Virus record (IMG/VR): IMGVR_UViG_3300000117_000157 | Coordinates: 1-29,690 of that record | Source: a virus | Direction: 5' to 3' (one strand) | DNA length: 29,690 bases | In this document: positions 15,544 to 22,772 of the stretch, in pieces | How the letters are laid out: each line of letters opens with the position of its first letter | How positions within the stretch are numbered: the stretch's first letter is position 1 | Notes under the pieces: model-generated | What the model saw: the letters and a program-made list of their open reading frames with translations, nothing else | Database searches by the model: none | Told to the model about the DNA's origin: nothing | Program-made: the position numbers and the translations under genes

Positions 15544-15942
15544 ATGACTCAACGCAAAAAGAAAACCAGAAAAAAGGTCGCCAACCTTGATGAGCTTGAA
15601 AATTTTTCAAGCGGCAAAATAGAAGACGAATCTATTAAGAAAACAAAGGAGCTAGAAGAGGTAATGGGGCTCAAAACGATGAATCATTTTGGCACAAATG
15701 ACCCTGATGTTTTTGAGCAAAAATTATCGGATTGCAATTTAGCAGATTTACAAAGATTATGCCAAAAGGTTGGCATTTTCCCTAGTCATGATAAGAGCAG
15801 GTTAAAGGAGCAGCTTAGACAAACATTCAAAAGGACGACAAAGGGTTCGAGAAGTGTAGTGTTGCAGCAGGAAGTGGATATTCTGCATCCTGATCATCCT
15901 GATCATGCGAAGGTTAAAAGAATTCTTACAGACGGATTTTAA
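15544..15942 (+). CDS. Small SAP-like protein of unknown function
   Basis: A 132-residue protein with a strongly basic N-terminus (TQRKKKTRKKV) and an acidic/charged middle. Residues about 60-97 (LSDCNLADLQRLCQKVGI..SRLKEQLRQTF) have the two-helix pattern of SAP or LEM-like nucleic-acid-binding motifs. A basic stretch and a small HPDHPDHA repeat follow. Lying after the capsid terminator and before the inverted neck/tube block, it may be a head-associated or DNA-binding protein. No family is assigned firmly. Confidence 0.65.
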   Translation: MTQRKKKTRKKVANLDELENFSSGKIEDESIKKTKELEEVMGLKTMNHFGTNDPDVFEQKLSDCNLADLQRLCQKVGIFPSHDKSRLKEQLRQTFKRTTKGSRSVVLQQEVDILHPDHPDHAKVKRILTDGF

Positions 15943-16003
15943 GTTGGTTAAATAGGGTTTAGCGGATGTTTAACCTATCTTGCAGGGATACTGTAAACCA
16001 ACT
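15942..16003 (+). other. Candidate 62-base structured RNA (three-way junction)
   Basis: A perfect 8-bp outer stem AGTTGGTT/AACCAACT (15942-15949 with 15996-16003) encloses two smaller hairpins: ATAGG/CCTAT, and TGCAG/CTGTA with a GGATA loop (one G-T pair). The second joins the outer stem without spacer bases. It starts in the stop codon of the SAP-like gene and precedes the bidirectional terminator. It is too short for a tRNA and has no T-loop. It may be a 3' UTR stabiliser, a processed small RNA or a protein-binding site. Confidence 0.3.
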
Positions 16004-16018
16004 AAATTTAACAACAAA

Positions 16019-16046
16019 AAAGCCCCCTTTCGGGGGCTTTTCTTTT
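16019..16046. terminator. Bidirectional terminator between convergent blocks
   Basis: A 9-bp stem AAAGCCCCC/GGGGGCTTT (16019-16027 with 16032-16040) with a TTTC loop has T's after it on the + strand (CTTTTTT) and an A run before it, so it can work on both strands. It sits between the + strand head block and the - strand tube gene ending at 16060. Confidence 0.93.
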
Positions 16047-16059
16047 TTATGTTAATTGT

Positions 16060-17487
16060 TTATGTCGAGGGCGTAATTCCTGCGGCCAATTGGCTCAGTT
16101 TATTTTCACCTAGAGGGTAGGATCTTATACACCTAAATAAGTTATAGCTTCCGTTCATTATAAGGCCGCTATTGGTATCATTAGCTCCACCGATTTGAAA
16201 CGAGAATGTCAAATCTGCTGTTTGGTTATCTCCAATAGCATTAGAAATACTTTGACTCTCTAGTCTCGCCCCTTTGATTTGGAACTGAACATCGAATGCT
16301 CCTGCCCCAGTGACCGCTGATCCAGTAGATGGGTTGCAAGCATACAAGCTCAATGTCATATTGAGTGTTTCAGCGTGACACAGTTTATCAAATAAGTTGA
16401 TCTTATTATACTCAGAAACAATAGTTGATACTGTAACCTCACCGTTTAAAGGTAAGTCAACAACCCTTGCATAACCAAAGGTGTTGCCTAGTCGGCCTAG
16501 TACAGTGCGAGACATAGGCACATTCAAGGTGAAACTTTGTATATGAGCTTTTCCATCTCCGTTTGTGACAACGATACCGTCATTACTATTTGGAATCTCC
16601 AAGCTTATATCTCCCGGGCGCAAAGCCGAAGGAGTACCATTTGTCCCGGTGGTATTTATAGCTAAAGTACTGTTCGCATCTTCTTCTCCTTGAATAATGA
16701 ATTGTGGTGCTGTGCTAGGGGAAGAACCGTCTCCCGTAGAGTATAGACCTGCCGATGTAACCGAGGGTACAAACGGAGCGAAATGACTGCTATTTGTAGG
16801 AGGGTAAGTGCTATTGACAGCTGCGCCGGATATAACATTGTCGACTTTCATATTGAAAGCTTCAACGGTTACAGACGCCGTAGGGATAGCCCCAACAGAG
16901 GCCTCTACCGTGTAGTCGCTTATAAATCCGTTTCCGATACCAATAACATTAAATATTCCGCTTGAAGCTGTTTTGTCAGAATTATGAAGATCTAATCCAT
17001 CTTCATTAGTTACAATTAGATAATTGTTACCTTGGTTATCTTCGATTAACCCAGATAAAGCGCTAACCCCAGTGTAGCAGGCGTCGCTAGAATTATACAA
17101 GGCCGAATCCCTGTTCGCTATTTTGTTAGTGGGTATATTGAAACCCATTTTTCTTTCGTTCCCTCCGTCAGTTAAGTAATAACTAAAATCTAAACCAACA
17201 GTGGGCGACTCCATTGCTATAGAATCAATTCTAGCTAATTTGCCAAATTCATTAATATCAGTTCTGTTGATTGCAAAGTTGAAATTAGCATTTTGGACCC
17301 TAGAGATGGGCATCGTCAAAGACCTTAAATTATAATTTGAAGTTAAGTCTTCCAATCCTGTTATATTGCTCCAAGTTACATCTGTAGTAGAGTCATTGCC
17401 GCCGTTGCTTTCTTGAAGGCAGCAGCCAGTTGACCCCGGAGAAATAAACAGCGCTTCACTTTGATAAATTATTCTGTTTCTTGCCAT
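16060..17487 (-). CDS. Tail tube-like protein, paralogue 2
   Basis: A 475-residue close paralogue of the next gene upstream (17527-18927). Both start MARNRIIYQSEALF and share NFNFAINRTDINEFGKLAR, YYLTDGGNERK, GNGFISDYT, PMSRTVL.RLGNTFGYARV and SNAIGDN. Two halves of the protein resemble each other: R..I..FGKLAR..SI and GFISDYTVEASVG in the first, R..L.RLGNTFGYARV and ARLESQSISNAIG in the second. This suggests two fused tail-tube domains, as in T5 pb6. A C-terminal SYNLFR..RSYPLGENK segment is common to both. AGAAAGA 7 bases upstream is a ribosome binding site. It is the last gene of the minus-strand cassette. The tube assignment is by pattern and gene order. Confidence 0.72.
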   Translation of the reverse strand: MARNRIIYQSEALFISPGSTGCCLQESNGGNDSTTDVTWSNITGLEDLTSNYNLRSLTMPISRVQNANFNFAINRTDINEFGKLARIDSIAMESPTVGLDFSYYLTDGGNERKMGFNIPTNKIANRDSALYNSSDACYTGVSALSGLIEDNQGNNYLIVTNEDGLDLHNSDKTASSGIFNVIGIGNGFISDYTVEASVGAIPTASVTVEAFNMKVDNVISGAAVNSTYPPTNSSHFAPFVPSVTSAGLYSTGDGSSPSTAPQFIIQGEEDANSTLAINTTGTNGTPSALRPGDISLEIPNSNDGIVVTNGDGKAHIQSFTLNVPMSRTVLGRLGNTFGYARVVDLPLNGEVTVSTIVSEYNKINLFDKLCHAETLNMTLSLYACNPSTGSAVTGAGAFDVQFQIKGARLESQSISNAIGDNQTADLTFSFQIGGANDTNSGLIMNGSYNLFRCIRSYPLGENKLSQLAAGITPST

Positions 17488-17494
17488 TTTGTAT

Positions 17495-17501
17495 TCTTTC
17501 T
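17495..17501 (-). promoter_or_regulatory. Ribosome binding site AGAAAGA of tube paralogue 2
   Basis: On the minus strand AGAAAGA lies 7 bases before the ATG at 17487. It belongs to the same class as the sites before the capsid and zinc-ribbon genes. Confidence 0.5.
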
Positions 17502-17526
17502 ATTTTAAATTTTACAGTTATTAACC

Positions 17527-18927
17527 TTAACCTGTGTAGGACCCGTCTATACCCTTGTTTTTCCCTAATGGGTAAAAAGGCAATGTCCTAAATAAAGGGT
17601 AACTTCCGTATATAAACAACCCATTGGCTGTGTCTTTTGCTCCTCCAAGTTGGCAGCTAAAAGTCATATCCACAGTTTCATTATCTCCTATAGCGTTAGA
17701 AAAAGTTTCGCTATCTAATCTAGCGTTTTTTATTTCAAATTTAATCTTACTTGACCCTGCTTGACCTGTGCTGTGATTGCAGTCTTTAAGATCAAGAGTA
17801 AAAGTATGTTTTTGCGTGTGGCAAAGATTATCGTACAAGTTAAATGCGTTATTTAATTCTGAAACGATTGCAGAGATAGATACTTCTATATTTAAAGGTA
17901 AGTCTATAACCCTTGCGTAGCCAAAAGTATTACCTAACCTTTGCAGGACTGTTCTAGACATTGGTACAGATATCGTCATACTTTGGATATGAGCTTGGCC
18001 GTCGCCATTTAAATCAGCGATACCGTCATAAGCGTTTGCGTCACCTATAGTTAAAGTTATATCTCCCGGACGTAAGGCTGCAACATTACTTGCTCCTGAT
18101 ATATTTAAAGGGTTGCCTACAGCTTCAGATCCTTGAATGAAATATTCCTGTGTCGAATTAATAGAGCCATTTTCGATGTTGACCCAAGGTGATATAGGCG
18201 ATGTGCTTGCGTTTCCTGAAGCGGTATCTTCAACTTTAATGTTGAAAGCTTCAACAGTAGCTGATGCTGTAGGTATAGAGCCTACCGCAGCTTCAATTGT
18301 GTAATCTGATATAAACCCATTTCCAATAGAAACCACATCATATTCTGTTTGGTAATTACTGCTTTTCACAGAGTTTGATTGGACATCTTTACCTTCTTTT
18401 GTTACCAAAATAAAATAATTGTTTCCTTGGGGGTCTTCTATCAAACCCGAAAGTGCACTATACCCGGACAAAGCTAAATCTCCAGTACTGTAAGGGGTGC
18501 TATCACTGGTTCTTCCGCCGTCTTTGCCGTCCAAGGCTGACGTTGGGACATTGAAGCCTAACTTTCTTTCGTTACCCCCATCAGTCAAATAGTAATTGAA
18601 ATCTAACCCAACTGTCGGGGACTCCATTACGATAGAGTCTAATCTTGCCAACTTACCGAATTCATTAATATCTGTCCTATTAATTGCGAAATTAAAATTA
18701 GCAGACTGAATTCTTTCTAGTGGCATAGTTAAAGACCTTAATTTAGGTCCAGAAGTGTAATTGGGCGGTTCCCATTCTGTAATTCCCGTCCAAGTAGTAC
18801 AGCTATGATCATCTAATACTAATAGGGTATCAGCTCCATCGTCACCCCCTTTTTGCAAATGATAACCAGTTGAACTGGGGGAAACAAAAAGGGCCTCGCT
18901 TTGATAAATTATTCGATTTCTTGCCAT
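17527..18927 (-). CDS. Tail tube-like protein, paralogue 1
   Basis: A 466-residue paralogue of 16060-17487, arranged in tandem 39 bases apart, evidently from a gene duplication. Long identical blocks cover the N-terminus, the first tube-like core, the ALSGLIED.QGNNY loop and the second core. The divergence is concentrated at residues about 18-60 and in the linker between the two cores (about 230-290), where loops probably face outward. One paralogue may form the main tube and the other a distal or decorated form; which is which cannot be told. The leader has TTGTAAATTTAACATTT but no clear ribosome binding site or exact GTGTA element. Confidence 0.72.
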   Translation of the reverse strand: MARNRIIYQSEALFVSPSSTGYHLQKGGDDGADTLLVLDDHSCTTWTGITEWEPPNYTSGPKLRSLTMPLERIQSANFNFAINRTDINEFGKLARLDSIVMESPTVGLDFNYYLTDGGNERKLGFNVPTSALDGKDGGRTSDSTPYSTGDLALSGYSALSGLIEDPQGNNYFILVTKEGKDVQSNSVKSSNYQTEYDVVSIGNGFISDYTIEAAVGSIPTASATVEAFNIKVEDTASGNASTSPISPWVNIENGSINSTQEYFIQGSEAVGNPLNISGASNVAALRPGDITLTIGDANAYDGIADLNGDGQAHIQSMTISVPMSRTVLQRLGNTFGYARVIDLPLNIEVSISAIVSELNNAFNLYDNLCHTQKHTFTLDLKDCNHSTGQAGSSKIKFEIKNARLDSETFSNAIGDNETVDMTFSCQLGGAKDTANGLFIYGSYPLFRTLPFYPLGKNKGIDGSYTG

Positions 18928-18991
18928 AATATTTTAAATGTTAAATTTACAATAATTTACAGCTTTTGCTTACATTTGAGAAATTTTATAT

Positions 18992-19849
18992 TTATGATCT
19001 AGGAAACCTGTATTTATGAATTTCAAAATCTATAAACCCAACGTACAAAGATGGTTCTAAAACTTTTTTGATTCTGTCGGAAAACTTAGATACAACAGTA
19101 TTGTCTATTAAGTAAATGTCGTTTGGGTAATTGTTTGCTAAGCCAGTGTAATTATAGCCGTTAGGGTATTGAGCTGTTTTTATATCCCCGTATTCATCAA
19201 GAGGGACTCCTGTGAAAGGCACGTTAGCAAAAACTTCTTTATTAGAATCATTAAAAACGGATAAGATTCCATCAAGCTCGTACATATTTTCAGCAAAAGC
19301 AACAGCTTTACCTTGTGCAACAGTGTTATCTTCACCCCCTAAGGCGAAAGGTTGATTATTTAAGCTTTCGATAGATAAAAATGCAGCAGGGGTTACTTGA
19401 TCGTAAGGCTTTATGTAACTTAAGGTTTTAGTATACCTGCTATTACTTTCATATTTTCCCTCAAGTATTAATTGTTCTTCATTTTGATTTGATATATATG
19501 TGTTGAAGTTTTTTACGCTATATGTCCCACTTACGCTGGAACCAGTTGGGAACCCCTCGTCGAACAAAACTCTTCCGTTCTCATAATCTATAATTAAACC
19601 GCTTTGCCCTCTTGCATACTCAATTCCGTCACCGCTCACAGATTCAATCACAACAGCGCCGTCAATAGACTTATCAGTGACAAACTGTTTGTAAGGGCTA
19701 CCGAAAACAACCTTATCAGGGAACCTTGTATCTGGATAATAATAAAAGTTACTGGTGAAAGTTTCATATGCCTCGCCTTTTCTCATTAAGTATGAGTCAA
19801 ACCATAAATAAAAGCTACTAAGTAATTGATGTTGAAAAACAGGTTTCAT
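18992..19849 (-). CDS. Neck/tail completion protein, candidate tail terminator
   Basis: The 285-residue product begins MKPVFQHQLLSSFYLWFDSY and continues with beta-rich sequence (GQSGLIIDYENGRVLFDEGF, SGTYSVKNFNTYIS). Its ATG overlaps the stop of the 205-aa gene by 4 bases (ATGA), so translation is coupled. I do not recognise a family. Its place between the gp10-like protein and the tube genes is where siphoviruses encode the tail terminator/completion protein, though it is longer than most of those. Confidence 0.6.
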   Translation of the reverse strand: MKPVFQHQLLSSFYLWFDSYLMRKGEAYETFTSNFYYYPDTRFPDKVVFGSPYKQFVTDKSIDGAVVIESVSGDGIEYARGQSGLIIDYENGRVLFDEGFPTGSSVSGTYSVKNFNTYISNQNEEQLILEGKYESNSRYTKTLSYIKPYDQVTPAAFLSIESLNNQPFALGGEDNTVAQGKAVAFAENMYELDGILSVFNDSNKEVFANVPFTGVPLDEYGDIKTAQYPNGYNYTGLANNYPNDIYLIDNTVVSKFSDRIKKVLEPSLYVGFIDFEIHKYRFPRS

Positions 19850-20463
19850 TTTGAGTATTTATCTTCTAAATTTTTTATATTTTTATAATATTCTTGCAGT
19901 AAGGGCGATAGATAAGACGTATTTAAGAACTTGCTTGACCTTATTTTTCTTTTGGTCTGTATGCCTTCCCCGGATCTTGATTTTGCTGAATCAGAGGTTA
20001 TGTACATACCGAAACCCGCCAAACCCGTTTCCATCGCTTTAACCCAAGATCTCCCCCTAGCCCAAGGTAGCGGTGTTGCGTCGTATATTTCATCTTTTGT
20101 GGGGACTATTATCTTGACTGTCGTATAGCCTTTTCTGCTTATGATTTTTATTTCATATTCCATTAAAATTGCTTTTAGGATTTTGATAGGCCGCTCATTA
20201 TCGTAAAAACCTATAAAACCAAATAAATTAGAATACCCTAATAGTGTTCCGCTAAGATTGTACCCATCTGGCCCTAAGCTAATCTCTTTAGATATAGGAT
20301 GACTCAAAACAGCTTTTATGAATTTATTTCGAATAGAGGCCATTGACCTTTCAACTCTAGATCTTACTGTTTTTTTCCATTGGGTCGTCAAATGCAATTT
20401 ATTCAGCTCCGGCATTACATAGAGCTTCATTAAATCTCTTTTGTTGTAGATTCTTGGGGCCAT
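19846..20463 (-). CDS. Neck protein, candidate HK97 gp10-like
   Basis: A 205-residue basic protein (MAPRIYNKRDLMKLYVMPEL, KKTVRSRVERSMASIRNKF) ending in a helical tail (STSYL-like LNTSYLSPLLQEYYKNI). Mixed alpha/beta, no membrane segment. Its start codon shares one base with the stop of the 150-aa gene. It lies second in the cassette after a connector-sized protein, the position of HK97 gp10-like or head-closure proteins. The assignment is by position and size. Confidence 0.55.
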   Translation of the reverse strand: MAPRIYNKRDLMKLYVMPELNKLHLTTQWKKTVRSRVERSMASIRNKFIKAVLSHPISKEISLGPDGYNLSGTLLGYSNLFGFIGFYDNERPIKILKAILMEYEIKIISRKGYTTVKIIVPTKDEIYDATPLPWARGRSWVKAMETGLAGFGMYITSDSAKSRSGEGIQTKRKIRSSKFLNTSYLSPLLQEYYKNIKNLEDKYSK

Positions 20464-20915
20464 TATTGGGATGATTTAACAAAAAACGTATAAAATTGAA
20501 CATCAAATAAACCATGCCCACGAAAATCGCTATCGATAAAGTACACACCGTTATCGAACTCTAATCTTAAAGCGTCTTTTGCTACTTCATAATCATTAGC
20601 TTTTATTTTTAGCCTTATTTTTCCTTCTTGCATTTTTATTTTTAACTGAGAATCAGCTTCAGTATCTGAAAAGTAATCCTCATCAAAAGACTTGTTGTAC
20701 ATGATCCTAGCGTAAATTTGTGTTGATTGCGGAGTATAAATTATACTCGTTGTAGCACCTGCGTTACCATAAATAGAATTAAAAGATGCGCTTGGTGTTG
20801 ATATGGTTTCCTTGGCCCTTTTGTAAACAGTAACCAGCCTAGCAAAAGTATCATGCTGATCACTCATCACACTATTAAGCGCACTTTTTTCTGCTGATGT
20901 TATTAAGCTTGCCAT
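20463..20915 (-). CDS. Candidate head-tail connector/adaptor protein
   Basis: The 150-residue product has an N-terminal helix (LITSAEKSALNSVMSDQHDTFARLVTVYKRA) followed by beta strands (IYTPQSTQIYARIMYN, KIRLKIKANDYEVAKDALRLEFDNG, VYFIDSDFRGHGLFDVQFYTFFV). The size and the helix-then-beta layout fit head-closure or adaptor proteins. It is the first gene of the minus-strand neck/tube cassette, with a good GTGTA element 17 bases upstream. Confidence 0.6.
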   Translation of the reverse strand: MASLITSAEKSALNSVMSDQHDTFARLVTVYKRAKETISTPSASFNSIYGNAGATTSIIYTPQSTQIYARIMYNKSFDEDYFSDTEADSQLKIKMQEGKIRLKIKANDYEVAKDALRLEFDNGVYFIDSDFRGHGLFDVQFYTFFVKSSQ

Positions 20916-20934
20916 ATGAAAATAGTATACACTT
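20916..20934 (-). promoter_or_regulatory. GTGTA-type promoter-like element of the neck/tube cassette
   Basis: On the minus strand AAGTGTATACTATTTTCAT directly precedes the ATG at 20915; spacing from the first G of GTGTA is 17 bases. It lies in the 70-base divergent gap with the tail block. Confidence 0.55.
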
Positions 20935-20985
20935 TTTAAAGTTTTTTTAGAAAATTGCGATATTTTATTTAATATTTATAGCCAT

Positions 20986-21765
20986 ATGTTTAAACAAATT
21001 TATTCATTTACAATTCAAAGCGAAAAAGAAGTTGAAAAGATCACTAAAAAAGTCATGAAAAATGACGAGGGTGTGGAGGAAGAGGTGGAGGTTAAGAAGA
21101 AAGTGAAGGAAAAATACCCTATAGAATTCTTAGTTAAAAAGCCTTCCCGAAGGCAACTGGAGGAAGCTGACACTGAATATTCAATTGCAATGAGCCAATC
21201 CATCAAAAAGGGCATTTTGACAAAAGCTATGTTAGCTAAAAAGTATGCTGATTCAGGTGGAGCTTTAACAGAAAAAGATGCACAAGAATTATTAGATAAC
21301 TATAAGAAGCTGAGTGATTTAGAGCAAGAGGTTACAAGGATGGCTATATCAGGGTATGATGAAAAAGACATCGATCAAAAAACCAAAGCTAAAAAAATCA
21401 ATGATGAATTAGCCGTAGTTAAGCGGCAGATTGTGGATTTAGAAACTAATTATCAAACTATTTTTGCTCACACCGCAGATATTAAAGCTCAGCAAACTGC
21501 GGTTTTATGGTATTTACTTCACCTTACTTATGTTCAGTATGACTTAGGCGGTTCAGCCAGCCCAAGTTTATATTTCGAAGGCAAAACATTCCAAGATAAG
21601 CTGGATAACTACTATGAAAAAGATGAGGCTGCTGATGAGATATTTAATGAGGTTATAAACAAACTTACTACAATCATCAGCTATTGGTATTATAGCGGAG
21701 ATAATTTTGATGAAGCTCAAGTTGCCGCCTTGGTTAAATCTGATTTAGATGAAACAGAAGAGTGA
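20986..21765 (+). CDS. Tail assembly chaperone-position protein 1
   Basis: A 259-residue protein with a Lys/Glu-rich N-terminal region (VEEEVEVKKKVKEKYPIEF), long helices (SRRQLEEADTEYSIAMSQSI, KLSDLEQEVTRMA) and an acidic C-terminal end. Two such genes directly before the tape measure gene is the standard place for tail assembly chaperones (lambda gpG/gpGT). It overlaps the next gene by 17 bases. I see no slippery site of the usual -1 type. The leader has no exact GTGTA element (A/T-rich GATATTTTATTTAATATTTA). The function is by position only. Confidence 0.65.
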   Translation: MFKQIYSFTIQSEKEVEKITKKVMKNDEGVEEEVEVKKKVKEKYPIEFLVKKPSRRQLEEADTEYSIAMSQSIKKGILTKAMLAKKYADSGGALTEKDAQELLDNYKKLSDLEQEVTRMAISGYDEKDIDQKTKAKKINDELAVVKRQIVDLETNYQTIFAHTADIKAQQTAVLWYLLHLTYVQYDLGGSASPSLYFEGKTFQDKLDNYYEKDEAADEIFNEVINKLTTIISYWYYSGDNFDEAQVAALVKSDLDETEE

Positions 21766-22735
21766 TGTCAACTACAGGGAAATGTTTAGAGATATTGTTT
21801 TCGGATATTCTGAAATAGAATTCCAAAATAAAACATTATTCATTAAGCATTTGTCTGTTTTTGATCAAATACATATTGACGAATTACGAAACAAATTTTT
21901 ATCTGCTGCAAAAAAAAGAGGTATCCCTACTGAAGAAGATTATTTAATCTATCTTAAGGAGAATGATATATGGACCTCACAAGATGAAAACGAATTAAAA
22001 GAAAAAAGTAAATTTTTAGAGTCTTTGCACGTAACCAAGAAAAGTTTATATTTATCTTCTGAGATTGATAATATCAACAAACAAATAACTGATGCTGAAA
22101 AAAACCTAATAAATGTAAGGTACAAAAAGCTTCAATTAATGACGGAAACTTGCGAGTCTTACGCAGACAAAAGAGTTTCTGAACATTATGTGTTTTTATC
22201 TTTCTACAAGGAAAAGGGCCTCATAAATAGAGAGTTTTGCGAAGAAGAAGTGGACGAGCTTTCGAAGAATGAAATGCTTGAACTCGTAAATAAGTATAAT
22301 TATAAATACGAAGTCTTCAACGATCTTAATATACAAAAATTAACATTGGAAGAATTTTTCTCAATGTACAGGCCGTTTTGCGAAAGTATCAGCGATTTTT
22401 ACAATAAAAGTATATTTTTATTATCTACTCACCAACTAAAACTTATAGTCTACTCAAGAATGTTTAAAAGCATTTTTGAAAATTACCCTAAGATCCCTGA
22501 CCAAATCAAAAAAGACCCTGATAAAATAATTGATTACGTTAACGCTCAAGATAAAGCTAAGACTACCTTGAAAAATGTAGATAGAGATGGAGCATCTACA
22601 ATTGTCGGGGCGAAAGAGTCTGATTACGATAATTTAGGTGTTGGAGCAAACAAATCTCAATCACTATCAGATATGTTAAAAAGCCACGGCGGCAAGATGG
22701 ATATGAAGGATTTAATGAAAGCAATGAATAAATAA
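21749..22735 (+). CDS. Tail assembly chaperone-position protein 2
   Basis: A 328-residue, mostly helical protein (MKQKSDVNYREMFRDIVFGY, SSEIDNINKQITDAEKNLIN) with an acidic/Lys-rich body. It ends in a low-complexity tail with SLSDMLKSHGGKMDMKDLMK. The ATG lies 17 bases inside the upstream gene, with a TAG in its own frame immediately before, so it is a separately initiated gene rather than a long frameshift product. Positioned just before the tape measure gene, it is probably a chaperone that keeps the tape measure soluble. Confidence 0.65.
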   Translation: MKQKSDVNYREMFRDIVFGYSEIEFQNKTLFIKHLSVFDQIHIDELRNKFLSAAKKRGIPTEEDYLIYLKENDIWTSQDENELKEKSKFLESLHVTKKSLYLSSEIDNINKQITDAEKNLINVRYKKLQLMTETCESYADKRVSEHYVFLSFYKEKGLINREFCEEEVDELSKNEMLELVNKYNYKYEVFNDLNIQKLTLEEFFSMYRPFCESISDFYNKSIFLLSTHQLKLIVYSRMFKSIFENYPKIPDQIKKDPDKIIDYVNAQDKAKTTLKNVDRDGASTIVGAKESDYDNLGVGANKSQSLSDMLKSHGGKMDMKDLMKAMNK

Positions 22736-22752
22736 TATTTTGGCATAAAAAA

Positions 22753-22772
22753 AGTGTATATTTTTAAAGAAT
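22753..22772 (+). promoter_or_regulatory. GTGTA-type promoter-like element of the tape measure gene
   Basis: AAGTGTATATTTTTAAAGAAT ends at the ATG at 22773, a 19-base spacing from the first G. It suggests the tape measure has its own promoter in addition to read-through from the chaperone genes. Confidence 0.5.

Noticed and set aside
15887-15906. Short tandem repeat CCTGATCAT x2
   Set aside because: It is only two copies within codons for HPDHPDHA; too short to be a functional repeat array.
15942-16003. tRNA gene
   Set aside because: An acceptor-like outer stem is present, but the element is only 62 bases, lacks a T-loop (TTC-like) and a D-arm/anticodon arm layout.
16060-18927. Tail sheath proteins (contractile tail)
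   Set aside because: Size would allow it, but no sheath-like motifs are visible and the internal halves resemble tube domains instead.
21749-21765. Programmed frameshift joining the two tail-chaperone-position genes
   Set aside because: The second frame has a TAG immediately before its ATG and would need a +1 shift within 17 bases. There is no X XXY YYZ slippery site, so a simple overlap with its own start is more likely.
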